Shown here: piece after piece, positions 7,922-14,761 of the stretch | Numbering within the stretch: the first letter of the stretch is position 1 | How the letters are laid out: each line of letters starts with the position of its first letter | Translations under genes and position numbers: made by a program | Notes under the pieces: generated by a model | What the model was told of the DNA's origin: nothing | Seen by the model: only the letters and a program-made list of their open reading frames with translations | Databases searched by the model: none | Assembly (NCBI GenBank): GCA_964629825.1 | Contig: CAZVUW010000068.1 | Coordinates: 1 to 17,695 of the forward strand | Origin: CAZVUW01 sp964629825 | GTDB taxonomy: Bacteria > Actinomycetota > Nitriliruptoria > Euzebyales > Egibacteraceae | Reading direction: 5' to 3' | DNA length: 17,695 nucleotides

Positions 7922-9730
7922 TCAGCTCTCGAAGGAGCGCAGGCGGTTCAGCACGGCGTCGGACACGGCGCCGGTGCCCCCCAGCACGACGATGCGCTGC
8001 GGCGACAGGCGCCGGAGCGCCGCCAGGGTCTCGGCCGGCACGCTGTCGCGCGTGACCAGCAGGACCGGACCGCCGTCGCGGCCCGCGATGGCGCTGGCCG
8101 CGAGCGCGTCGGGGTAGTTGCCCCCGGTCGCGACGTAGACGGTCACCGCCGTGCTGTACTCCTCGGAGATGCGGGCGGCGGTCGCGAAGCGGTTCGCACC
8201 TGAGATCCGGTTGACCGGCGCGATCTTGGCGAGCGCGGTCGCGACGGCGGGCGACAGCGCGGCGGTGCCGCCCAGGATCACGATCCGACGCGGCTGAAGT
8301 CGACGCAGCTCGGCGAGGGTCACGTCCGGCACGCGGTCCGTCGCCGACAGCAGGACCGGACCGCCGTGCATACCCGCGATCGCCGCCCCCGCGAGGGCGT
8401 CAGGGTAGTCACCGCCCGTCGCGACATAGGCCGTCGGGATCCCCGGCGCGAAGGTCGCGCGCGAGATGGCGGCGGCGGTGGCGAAGCGGTCGCTGCCCGA
8501 GGCGCGGCTGACCGGGCCGAAGCGCTTCAGCTCGGCGAGGACCCTGTCGGAGATCGCGGCGGTGCCGCCGACGGCGACGATCTTGGCCGGCCGCAGACGC
8601 TCGAGCTCGGCCTTGGTCGGCTCGGGCAGCAGGTCGCGGGCGGTCAGCAGCACGGGGCCGCCCTGGGCGCCACCGGCGGCGCCGGCGGCCAGCGCGTCGG
8701 CGAAGCCCTCACCCGTGGCCACGTAGACCACCGGCACTCCAGGAGCGAAGCTGTCGGCCGAGGCAGCAGCGGCGGTCGCGAAGCGGTTGGAGCCGGAGAC
8801 GCGCTGGGCGGCCACTCCCGCGCCGCGCGCGAACGTCACGGGGATGAAGCGGTCGCGCGAGGTGTCGGCCCCGGCGCGGTGGTCGCGGCGCACGAACACG
8901 CCGCACTCCGTCGTGCGGCAGTCGACCGAGCCGAAGGTCGCGCGGATGCTCAGCGGGAACGGCCCGTCCGAGGGCTTGCGCACGGTGCCGTCGGTGGGCG
9001 GCGGACCGTAGGGGTAGCGGTCGAGCGCCCAGACGCCCTGGCCGTCGCAGTCCGAGTCCTTGGGCCGCTGGCCCGCGGCCGGCTTGGCGCAGAGGCGGAC
9101 GTAGACGCCCTCGTCCTCCGGCAGGCCCGTGATCGTGACCGAGACGCTGCCCGTCGTCGGCAGGTTGGTGGTCGGCTGCACCGTCACCCCGTAGGCGGGC
9201 GGGTTCGTGGTCGGGGTCGGCTCCGGCTCCGGCTCGGGGTCAGGGTCCGGGGCGGCGAACGTCACCGGCATGAACCGGTCCAGGCTCGTGTCCGACATGT
9301 CGCGGTGGTCACGGCGCACGAACACCCCACAGGTGGTGGCGCGGCAGTCGACGTCACCGAAGGTGGCGTGGACGCTGAGCGGAAAGGCACCCGCAGAAGG
9401 CTTGCGCACCGACCCGTCCGCGGGCGGCACCCCGTAGGGGTAGCTCTCGACCGCCCAGACCTGGTCCTCGTCGCAGTCGCCCTCGGCGGGGCGCTGGCCG
9501 GCGGGCGGCTCGGCGCAGAAGTACACGTAGACGCCCTTGTCCTCCGGCACACCGGTCAGGGTGATCTGGAGGACGCCGGACTCGGGCACGTTCGCCGTCG
9601 GCGTCACGACGACGGCATAGGCGGGCTGCGCCTGAGCGGGCACGGCCGCGAGCAGGGCAGCGGCCAGCAGGCTGAGCAGCACCAGCGCGCCGAAGACGCG
9701 CCGGACCGCGGGTGCGGAGGCAGGGTGCAA
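7922..9730 (-). CDS. Secreted surface protein: two neocarzinostatin-like domains plus three CWB2 repeats
   Basis: This 602-residue exported protein is non-covalently attached to the cell wall. A signal peptide (1-35, ending AVPAQAQP) is followed by two homologous domains (about 37-159 and 180-300), joined by an acidic Pro/Glu/Asp linker (160-178). Each domain has two cysteine pairs, C72/C86 with C129/C134 and C214/C228 with C271/C276. The second pair is C-x4-C, as in neocarzinostatin-type immunoglobulin-like folds. Both share the motif CGVFVRRDHR, then D-x3-D-x-F-x-PVTF. Residues about 309-602 are three cell-wall-binding repeat 2 units (309-400, 407-500, 506-600), each with S-G-x-(N/D)-RFATAA, YVATG, DALA, GGPVLL and a VGGT/LGGT motif. 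The next gene upstream carries the same Ig-like domain and probably shares its transcript (42-nt gap). Next to heme uptake genes, a heme-capture role is inferred. Ligand unknown. Confidence 0.87.
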   Translation of the reverse strand: MHPASAPAVRRVFGALVLLSLLAAALLAAVPAQAQPAYAVVVTPTANVPESGVLQITLTGVPEDKGVYVYFCAEPPAGQRPAEGDCDEDQVWAVESYPYGVPPADGSVRKPSAGAFPLSVHATFGDVDCRATTCGVFVRRDHRDMSDTSLDRFMPVTFAAPDPDPEPEPEPTPTTNPPAYGVTVQPTTNLPTTGSVSVTITGLPEDEGVYVRLCAKPAAGQRPKDSDCDGQGVWALDRYPYGPPPTDGTVRKPSDGPFPLSIRATFGSVDCRTTECGVFVRRDHRAGADTSRDRFIPVTFARGAGVAAQRVSGSNRFATAAAASADSFAPGVPVVYVATGEGFADALAAGAAGGAQGGPVLLTARDLLPEPTKAELERLRPAKIVAVGGTAAISDRVLAELKRFGPVSRASGSDRFATAAAISRATFAPGIPTAYVATGGDYPDALAGAAIAGMHGGPVLLSATDRVPDVTLAELRRLQPRRIVILGGTAALSPAVATALAKIAPVNRISGANRFATAARISEEYSTAVTVYVATGGNYPDALAASAIAGRDGGPVLLVTRDSVPAETLAALRRLSPQRIVVLGGTGAVSDAVLNRLRSFES

Positions 9731-9736
9731 CAGAGG

Positions 9737-9742
9737 CTCCTT
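9737..9742 (-). promoter_or_regulatory. Ribosome binding site supporting a TTG start
   Basis: AAGGAG on the minus strand lies 6 nt before TTG 9730. No ATG or GTG lies between this site and the signal peptide, so the uncommon TTG is the best start for the CWB2 protein. Confidence 0.75.
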
Positions 9743-9772
9743 TGCGGATCGAAGAGACGGTTGGAGAGGGTC

Positions 9773-10756
9773 TTAGAGCTGGCGCGCGCGGCGCAGCGTC
9801 AGGGCGCCGGCACCGAGCAGACCGGTGCCGAGGGCGAGCAGCGCCCAGCTGTCGACGCCGGTGCGCGGAAGCTGCTTCCCGGAGCCCTGGGAGCCGGAGC
9901 CCCCGCCGCTGCCCGACGCGCCGGACGAGCCCTTGGCTCCCGACGAGGAGGAGCCACCGCTGCTGGCGGTCGTCGCGGTCGGGCTGGGCGTGGCGCCGGG
10001 CGAGGCGCTCGGTGACGGGCTCGGATCGGGGTCGCCCTCCTGGCCGGCGAAGGTCACGGGCACGAAGACGTCCTGGGAGCGGTCCGAGCTGCGGGTGTGG
10101 TCCGCCCTGGTCGACACGCCGCAGGTCTGGGTCAGGCAGTCGGTGAACTCGTCGCGCCCGGTGATCTTGAGCTGCACCGTGAACGAGCCGCCCGGCCCGT
10201 AGGGCTTGGCCAGGTCGGCGCCATACGGGGGCGGGTTGGATGAAACCCAGATCGAGCGCTCGGAGTCGCCGCCCATGTCGACACCGCCGAGGCACGGCCC
10301 CGGCGCCTCGCCCGGGTCGGGCTTGACGCAGAAGGCGACGTAGATGCCCTTGGTCTCGTCGAACCCGGAGCCGGTCACGGTCACGACATCGCCGTCGGGG
10401 TTGAGGCCGCTGGTCTTCGAGACCGTGATGGTGGGGCCCGCGGCGGTGTAGGCGCGCGCGCCCTCGGCGTCCTCGAGCGGGATCACCTGCCCGGCCGCGG
10501 CGTCCTCAGCCGCTGCCTCCGGGTCCGGCGTCGTTGCGGCCGGGGCCGGCGTCGCGACGTCCGAGGGGGTTGCCTCGACGCCCTCCGCGGGCTCCGGAGC
10601 GGAGTCGTCGGGCTGGGCCTGCGTCGTCGCGGCGGGGGATGCCCCCTCCTCGCCGCTCTCCGCCTGGTGGGCGAAGCCGGGCGCCGCGGTCAGCAGCGTG
10701 CAGGTGAGGCCGGCGATCAGGAGCGCCGTCCACCGCCGTGCGCGGTACTCGTGCAC
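9773..10756 (-). CDS. LPXTG-type surface protein with one neocarzinostatin-like domain
   Basis: This 327-residue secreted protein is probably linked to peptidoglycan by sortase. The signal peptide spans about 1-29 (core TALLIAGLTCTLL, ending GFAHQ). A Pro/Ala/Glu-rich spacer runs to about 105. The folded domain (about 108-237) begins TITVSKTSGLNPDGDVVTVT and has C143/C155 and C207/C212. It contains GIYVAFC, SNPPPYG and the motif CGV-x2-R-x-DH, then D-x3-D-x-F-x-PVTF. A Ser/Pro/Gly linker (241-294) leads to LPRTG (296-300), a hydrophobic helix (about 303-320) and a basic tail RRARQL. From memory, similar domains occur in actinobacterial HtaA-associated surface proteins of heme uptake loci, though no HtaA domain is visible here. 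It lies divergent to heme oxygenase, with a possible shared iron box. The role as heme receptor or relay is inferred. The GTG start is chosen from GAGGAG 7 nt upstream. Confidence 0.85.
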   Translation of the reverse strand: MHEYRARRWTALLIAGLTCTLLTAAPGFAHQAESGEEGASPAATTQAQPDDSAPEPAEGVEATPSDVATPAPAATTPDPEAAAEDAAAGQVIPLEDAEGARAYTAAGPTITVSKTSGLNPDGDVVTVTGSGFDETKGIYVAFCVKPDPGEAPGPCLGGVDMGGDSERSIWVSSNPPPYGADLAKPYGPGGSFTVQLKITGRDEFTDCLTQTCGVSTRADHTRSSDRSQDVFVPVTFAGQEGDPDPSPSPSASPGATPSPTATTASSGGSSSSGAKGSSGASGSGGGSGSQGSGKQLPRTGVDSWALLALGTGLLGAGALTLRRARQL

Positions 10757-10763
10757 GTCAAAG

Positions 10764-10769
10764 CTCCTC
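10764..10769 (-). promoter_or_regulatory. Ribosome binding site fixing the LPXTG protein start at GTG 10756
   Basis: GAGGAG on the minus strand lies 7 nt before GTG 10756. This favours that codon over the in-frame TTG at 10798, which would prepend 14 charged residues to the signal peptide. Confidence 0.8.
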
Positions 10770-10791
10770 GTTTTGCGTCGGTGGGCACGTT

Positions 10792-10843
10792 CGGGCAATG
10801 CTGGAAAGCGGCCCTAAGTTAGGACAGGCTTACTGAAATCCCA
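10792..10843. promoter_or_regulatory. Divergent promoter region with DtxR/IdeR-like iron box at 10814-10832
   Basis: CTAAGTTAGGACAGGCTTA (10814-10832) matches the DtxR/IdeR consensus TTAGGTTAGGCTAACCTAA at 12 of 19 positions, with the left half best conserved. On the minus strand a -35-like TTGGGA (10843-10838) sits 17 bases from a -10-like TAACTT (10820-10815), toward the LPXTG gene. On the plus strand TAAGTT (10815-10820) could serve as -10 for heme oxygenase, although its -35 is poor. Both putative -10 elements fall inside the box, which would suit coordinate repression by iron. The assignment is tentative. Confidence 0.5.
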
Positions 10844-10865
10844 AAACGGCGGGAGGACACACGCG

Positions 10866-11650
10866 GTGCAGCTGAGCTCTGAGCTGAAGACACGGACAGC
10901 CAACGCCCACGAGACGGCGGAGACGCGATCGTTCGTCACGCGGCTGCTCGGCGGTGAGCTCGACGTGTCCGCCTACGTCGCGCTGCTGGTCGAGCTGAGA
11001 GATGTGTACACCACCCTCGAGGAGGCCGAGGACCAGCTCGCAGCGGACGAGCGGGTGCGGGGGCTGCTGGACCCCTCCCTGCGGCGCGCCGCCGCCATTC
11101 GAGCGGACCTGGTCGCCCTGGGCGTCGACCCGGACCAGCAGGGCCGCTGCGTGGCGACCCGGGACTACTGCACGGCGATCCTCGCGGACGTCGCCGCCGT
11201 GCCAGCCGCGGTCGTCGGGCACCACTACACGAGGATCCTCGGCGACCTCTCCGGCGGACAGCTCATCGCCATGCGGATGCGCAAGGAGTACGGCCTGCGC
11301 CCGGACCAGCTGANNNNNNNNNNNNNNNNNNNNNNNNNNNNNNNNNNNNNNNNNNNNNNNNNNNNNNNNNNNNNNNNNNNNNNNNNNNNNNNNNNNNNNN
11401 NNNNNNNNNNNNNCAGCTCATCGCCATGCGGATGCGCAAGGAGTACGGCCTGCGCCCGGACCAGCTGACCATGCTGGCCTTCGCCGAGCCCCCGAAGCGG
11501 ATCGCCGACCGCTACCGCAAGGAGCTCGACACGGTGCCGTTCACCCCGGACGAGCGCGCGGCGATCATCGCGGCCTCCGAGCGCGCCTTTGCGTGCAACG
11601 CGCGTATGTTCGACGAGCTCGGCGGCGTGGAGGCGCCGGTCCCGGCGTGA
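10866..11650 (+). CDS. hmuO: Biliverdin-producing heme oxygenase, frame interrupted by an artefactual gap
   Basis: Heme oxygenase uses O2 and reductant to open heme to biliverdin, CO and Fe2+, in the cytosol. The protein resembles corynebacterial HmuO. It opens LSSELKTRTANAHETAE, with the proximal heme ligand predicted at H15. The distal helix carries GDLSGGQ (126-132), and the segment HHYTRILGD precedes it. The C-terminal half has KEYGLRPDQL and the closing FACNARMFDEL helix. As written, 100 N (11314-11413) break the frame. The 55 bases before the N run (11259-11313) recur exactly after it (11414-11468). Removing 155 bases restores a continuous 630-nt gene of 209 residues, normal for the family. 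The gene is therefore probably intact. The start is GTG with GGGAGGA 8 nt upstream. It is first in a tightly coupled hmuOTUV operon. Confidence 0.93.
11259..11468 (+). repeat. Identical 55-bp direct repeats flanking the N run
   Basis: The copies are at 11259-11313 and 11414-11468 and encode the same QLIAMRMRKEYGLRPDQL segment of heme oxygenase. They abut the N run on both sides without a single extra base, as expected if two contig ends overlap by 55 bp. They are not biological repeats. Confidence 0.9.
11314..11413. other. Assembly gap of exactly 100 N
   Basis: A run of exactly 100 N is the usual placeholder for a gap of unknown size. Because the flanking 55 bp are duplicated, the true gap is probably minus 55 bases, meaning nothing is missing. 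Confidence 0.97.
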
Positions 11651-12792
11651 GCGACCGCGGAGGGATCCGCAGCGCGGCGCCGCTGATCGCGGCGCTGCTG
11701 GCCGCGCTCACCCTGGCGGCCTGCACCCCGGTCGCCACGGCCGACCCGGACGCGACGGGCGACCGGATGGCCGCACCGACGGAGCCGGCGCAGGGCTCAG
11801 GCGCCCCCGACGCCCCCGATGAGGAGCCGGCGGCGCCGGATGACGTCAGCGAGCCGGACGCGGAGGGGTCGTCGTCGGAGGCAGCGGCGGACCAGGAGAC
11901 CGAGGTCTCCCTGCCGACCCTCGAGGGACCGATCGTCCCGGTGGGCGTGCCCGACCCGAAGCTGCCCGCGACGGCTACGACGCCGTGGGGCGAGGAAGTC
12001 CAGGTGACCGACGTCAGCCGCGTGCTGCCGCTGTCGGGGGCGATCTCCGAAGTCGTCTTCAACCTCGGCTTCGCTGACGCGGTCGTGGGCCGCGACGTCG
12101 AGGCGACCTTCACCGAGGCCGAGGACGTGCCGCTCGTGACGCACGGGCACGAGGTCTCCCCCGAGGGTGTGCTGTCGCTTCAGCCCACGGTGGTGCTGGT
12201 GGACGCCCGCACCGGCCCGCCCGAGGCCCTGGAGGCGATCGCCGCCGCCGGCGTGCCGGTGGTCGAGGTCCCGGAGGCCTGGACCCTCGACGACGTCTGG
12301 CCGCGGATGCGCGCGATCGCGTCAGCGCTGGGCGTCCCGGAGCTCGGCGAGGCCCTGGTCGAGCGCACTCAGGCCCAGATCCGCCAGGCGGCCGGCGAGC
12401 TTCAAGGCCCCCCGCCACGCGTCGCCTTCCTCTACCTGCGCGGCAGCGCCGGGGTGTACCTGCTCGGCGGCGACGGCTCCGGGGCCGACGCCCTCATCGA
12501 GTCACTCGGCGCGATCGACGCCGGCACGGAGATGGGCCTCGGCCCGTACACGCCGCTGACCAGCGAGGCGCTCGCCAAGGCCGCCCCCGACGTGCTGCTG
12601 GTGATGCAGGCCGGGCTGGACTCGGTCGGCGGCATGGACGGCCTTCTCGCCCTTCCGGGCGTCGCGCAGACCCCTGCCGCGGCGGAGCGCAGGGTGATCG
12701 CCGTCGAGGATGGCGCACTGCTGAGCTTCGGCCCCCGCACACCCGCGGTCATCGCGCTGCTGCGGGAGCAGCTGCAGGAGGTGCTGCGTTGA
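11647..12792 (+). CDS. hmuT: Heme ABC transporter substrate-binding lipoprotein HmuT
   Basis: This 381-residue lipoprotein binds heme at the outer face of the membrane and hands it to HmuU. The signal peptide ends in the lipobox LTLAAC, giving acylated Cys26. A long acidic Pro/Ala/Glu/Asp spacer (about 27-95) would hold the domain away from the membrane. The periplasmic-binding-protein fold follows, with LSGAISEVVFNLGFADAVVG (129-148), the THGHEVSPEG segment (165-174) and LRGSAGVYLLGGDGSGAD (264-281). H166 or H168 and Y271 are candidate axial heme ligands, by analogy with corynebacterial HmuT; this pairing is inferred. The GTG start overlaps the heme oxygenase stop as GTGA. An in-frame start at 11593 inside heme oxygenase would spoil the lipoprotein signal. 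Other siderophore-binding proteins share the fold, but the neighbours favour heme. Confidence 0.88.
   Translation: MSDRGGIRSAAPLIAALLAALTLAACTPVATADPDATGDRMAAPTEPAQGSGAPDAPDEEPAAPDDVSEPDAEGSSSEAAADQETEVSLPTLEGPIVPVGVPDPKLPATATTPWGEEVQVTDVSRVLPLSGAISEVVFNLGFADAVVGRDVEATFTEAEDVPLVTHGHEVSPEGVLSLQPTVVLVDARTGPPEALEAIAAAGVPVVEVPEAWTLDDVWPRMRAIASALGVPELGEALVERTQAQIRQAAGELQGPPPRVAFLYLRGSAGVYLLGGDGSGADALIESLGAIDAGTEMGLGPYTPLTSEALAKAAPDVLLVMQAGLDSVGGMDGLLALPGVAQTPAAAERRVIAVEDGALLSFGPRTPAVIALLREQLQEVLR
12776..12781 (+). promoter_or_regulatory. Ribosome binding site supporting the TTG start of hmuU
   Basis: AGGAGG inside the end of hmuT lies 7 nt before TTG 12789. This supports the unusual start codon that overlaps the hmuT stop as TTGA. 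Confidence 0.8.
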
Positions 12793-13859
12793 GCGTCGCC
12801 GGCCTCGAGCGCCCGGCGCTGCTGCGCTCCCGGCGGGCCGGCGGCCTGCTGCTGATCGGCCTCGGCGTCGCCGTGGCCGCGGCGGCGGTGCTCGGCGCCG
12901 CAAGCGGCGCCTACGAGGCGTCCTGGCTCGAGGTGGTCCGCGCCCTCTTCCGGCCGCTCGGCGTTGATATCGGCGCCACCGCAGACAGCGCGGCAGTCGA
13001 CGTGCTGTGGCACGTGCGCTTCCCACGCGTCGCCCTCGCCCTGCTGGTGGGGGGCGCGCTGGGCTGCGCGGGCGCGCTGCTCCAGGGCGTCTTCACCAAT
13101 CCGCTGGCCGAGCCCAGCGTCATCGGCGTCTCGGCCGGCTCAGCGGTGGGCGCCGTGACCGCGATCTTCTTCGGCTGGGGCGCCGCCGGCGCGTGGAGCA
13201 TCCCCGTCGCCGCGTTCGCCGGCGGGCTCGGCACCACCCTGCTCGTCTACGCCGCGGCGCGCTCGGGGGGACGGGTTGAGACCGTCACGCTGGTGCTCAC
13301 CGGGATCGCCATCAACGCCATGGCGGGCGCCCTGATCGGGCTGCTGACCTTCCTGTCCGACGACGCGGCGATGCGCTCGATCACGTTCTGGAACCTCGGC
13401 AGCCTCGCGTCGTCGACCTGGCCTCGCGTCGCCGTGGTCGCGGCCGTCTTCGTGCCCTGCCTGGTCCTCGCCCTGCGCTGGTCCCGATCGCTTGACCTGC
13501 TGGCCCTCGGGGAGCGCTCCGCGCAGCACCTCGGGCTCGACGTCGCGCGGACGCGACGACGCATGGTGGTCCTCGTCGCGGCGCTGACCGGCGCGGCCGT
13601 CGCCGTCGCCGGGATCATCGGGTTCGTCGGCCTGATCGCCCCGCACCTCGTCCGCCTCCTGGTCGGCCCGCGTCATCGGGTGCTGGTCCCGGCCAGCGCC
13701 CTCGTCGGCGCCGTCGTCCTGGTGGTCGGCGACCTCGTCGCCCGCACCCTCGCGGCGCCCGCGGAGCTGCCGCTGGGGGTCCTCACCGCGCTGCTCGGCG
13801 CGCCGTTCTTCCTGTGGCTGCTGCGCCGCGCCCGCGCCGCGCAGGGGGGCTGGGCATGA
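12789..13859 (+). CDS. hmuU: Heme ABC transporter permease HmuU (FecCD/BtuC family)
   Basis: This 356-residue polytopic membrane protein forms, as a dimer, the translocation channel for heme. It has the hydrophobic pattern of about ten transmembrane helices typical of FecCD permeases. Family motifs seen are VRFPR (76-80), GALLQGVFTNPLAEPSVIG (95-113), the cytoplasmic coupling segment LGERSAQHLGL (240-250), GIIGFVGLIAPHLVR (275-289) and ELPLGVLTALLGAPFF (326-341). Length is normal. Translation starts at TTG within the hmuT stop and is backed by a consensus ribosome binding site. The stop overlaps the hmuV start as ATGA. Substrate specificity for heme comes from context rather than from the permease itself. 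Confidence 0.92.
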   Translation: MSVAGLERPALLRSRRAGGLLLIGLGVAVAAAAVLGAASGAYEASWLEVVRALFRPLGVDIGATADSAAVDVLWHVRFPRVALALLVGGALGCAGALLQGVFTNPLAEPSVIGVSAGSAVGAVTAIFFGWGAAGAWSIPVAAFAGGLGTTLLVYAAARSGGRVETVTLVLTGIAINAMAGALIGLLTFLSDDAAMRSITFWNLGSLASSTWPRVAVVAAVFVPCLVLALRWSRSLDLLALGERSAQHLGLDVARTRRRMVVLVAALTGAAVAVAGIIGFVGLIAPHLVRLLVGPRHRVLVPASALVGAVVLVVGDLVARTLAAPAELPLGVLTALLGAPFFLWLLRRARAAQGGWA

Positions 13860-14761
13860 TCACCGCCCGCCGCATGAGGCGATCCATCGAGGCCGCGCCG
13901 ACGACGCCGCTAGGGCCTCGGGTGCAGCGTCAGCCGCGCCCGGCACCGGGCACCGTCGCCCTGCGCGCGGAGGGTCTGACCGTGCACGCCGGCGGGGCGG
14001 TGCTCCTGGACGGCGTGAACATCGAGGTGCGGTCGGGCAGCCTGCTGGCGCTGGTCGGGCCGAACGGCGCCGGCAAGTCGACGCTGCTGGCCGCGCTGGC
14101 CGGGGATGCGCTGGCGAGCCCGGCTGGCCGCAGCGGCAAGGCGTCCGCGGCCAGAGCTGTCCGCTACGGGGACGCCCCGCTCGGCAGCCTCAGCCCGGGC
14201 GAGCTGGCCCGACGTCGCGCCGTGATGCCGCAGCAGCACAGCATCGCCTTCCCGTTCACGGTCGAGGAGGTCGTGACCATGGGCCGCGCCCCGTGGCACG
14301 GCTCCAGCGCGGCGGCCGAGGACGAGGCGATCGTCGCCTGGGCGCTCGAGACCACCGGCACCGCGGCGCTGCGCGAACGTGCGGTGACCACCCTCTCCGG
14401 CGGTGAACGCGCCCGCGTGGTCCTGGCACGGACGCTCGCCCAGGACGCCCCGGTCGTGCTGCTCGACGAGCCCACCGCTGCCCTGGACCCGCCGCAGCAG
14501 GAGCGCGCCCTGGCCCTGCTGGCCGAGCGCGCCGCGGCGGGCGACGCGGTCGTGGTGGCGGTGCACGACCTGACCGCCGCCGCCGCTCACGCCGACCGGA
14601 TCGCCCTGCTCTCGGGTGGTCGGCTCCTCGCCGTCGGCGCGCCCGAGGAGGTGCTCACGCCCGCTCTGCTGGAGCAGGCCTACGGGCACCCGATGGAGGT
14701 CCTGACCGAGGCCTCCGGCGGCCGGCGCATCGTGCTGCCGGCACCGGTGGACAGGGCCTAG
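13856..14761 (+). CDS. hmuV: Heme ABC transporter ATP-binding protein HmuV
   Basis: This 301-residue ATPase powers HmuU. Walker A is GPNGAGKST (68-76), the Q-loop PQQHSI (125-130), the ABC signature LSGGE (180-184), Walker B VVLLDEP (200-206) and the H-loop H237. The motif PFTVEEVVTMGRAPWHG (133-149) is typical of heme and siderophore importers. An N-terminal extension of about 35 residues, rich in Arg and Pro, precedes the domain. The ATG at 13856 is embedded in the hmuU stop (ATGA). Further upstream starts would lie inside hmuU. The TAG stop at 14759-14761 overlaps the stop of the converging hspR gene. Confidence 0.93.
   Translation: MITARRMRRSIEAAPTTPLGPRVQRQPRPAPGTVALRAEGLTVHAGGAVLLDGVNIEVRSGSLLALVGPNGAGKSTLLAALAGDALASPAGRSGKASAARAVRYGDAPLGSLSPGELARRRAVMPQQHSIAFPFTVEEVVTMGRAPWHGSSAAAEDEAIVAWALETTGTAALRERAVTTLSGGERARVVLARTLAQDAPVVLLDEPTAALDPPQQERALALLAERAAAGDAVVVAVHDLTAAAAHADRIALLSGGRLLAVGAPEEVLTPALLEQAYGHPMEVLTEASGGRRIVLPAPVDRA
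14758..14761. other. CTAG palindrome serving as both stop codons of hmuV and hspR
   Basis: The plus-strand TAG of hmuV (14759-14761) and the minus-strand TAG of hspR (14760-14758) overlap in one CTAG. There is no spacer in which a conventional terminator could sit. Confidence 0.95.

Noticed and set aside
9205..9255. Short tandem repeat of CCGGCT-like units
   Set aside because: It simply encodes the acidic Pro-Glu/Asp linker between the two Ig-like domains of the CWB2 protein; it is not a CRISPR or regulatory repeat.
8950..9450. Possible recent DNA duplication between the two Ig-like domains of the CWB2 gene
   Set aside because: The protein similarity is clear but the residues differ throughout, pointing to an old domain duplication, not a recent or assembly-derived repeat.
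8366..10015. A 549-residue plus-strand open frame
   Set aside because: It is antisense to two secreted proteins with clear signal peptides and conserved repeats, and shows only compositional bias.
10757..10798. TTG at 10798 as start of the LPXTG protein
   Set aside because: It adds a charged stretch ahead of the signal peptide and has no good ribosome binding site, whereas GTG 10756 has GAGGAG at 7 nt.
11259..11468. A biological 55-bp direct repeat or a true heme oxygenase pseudogene
   Set aside because: The copies abut a 100-N placeholder exactly, and collapsing them restores the frame, so overlapping contig ends explain it better.
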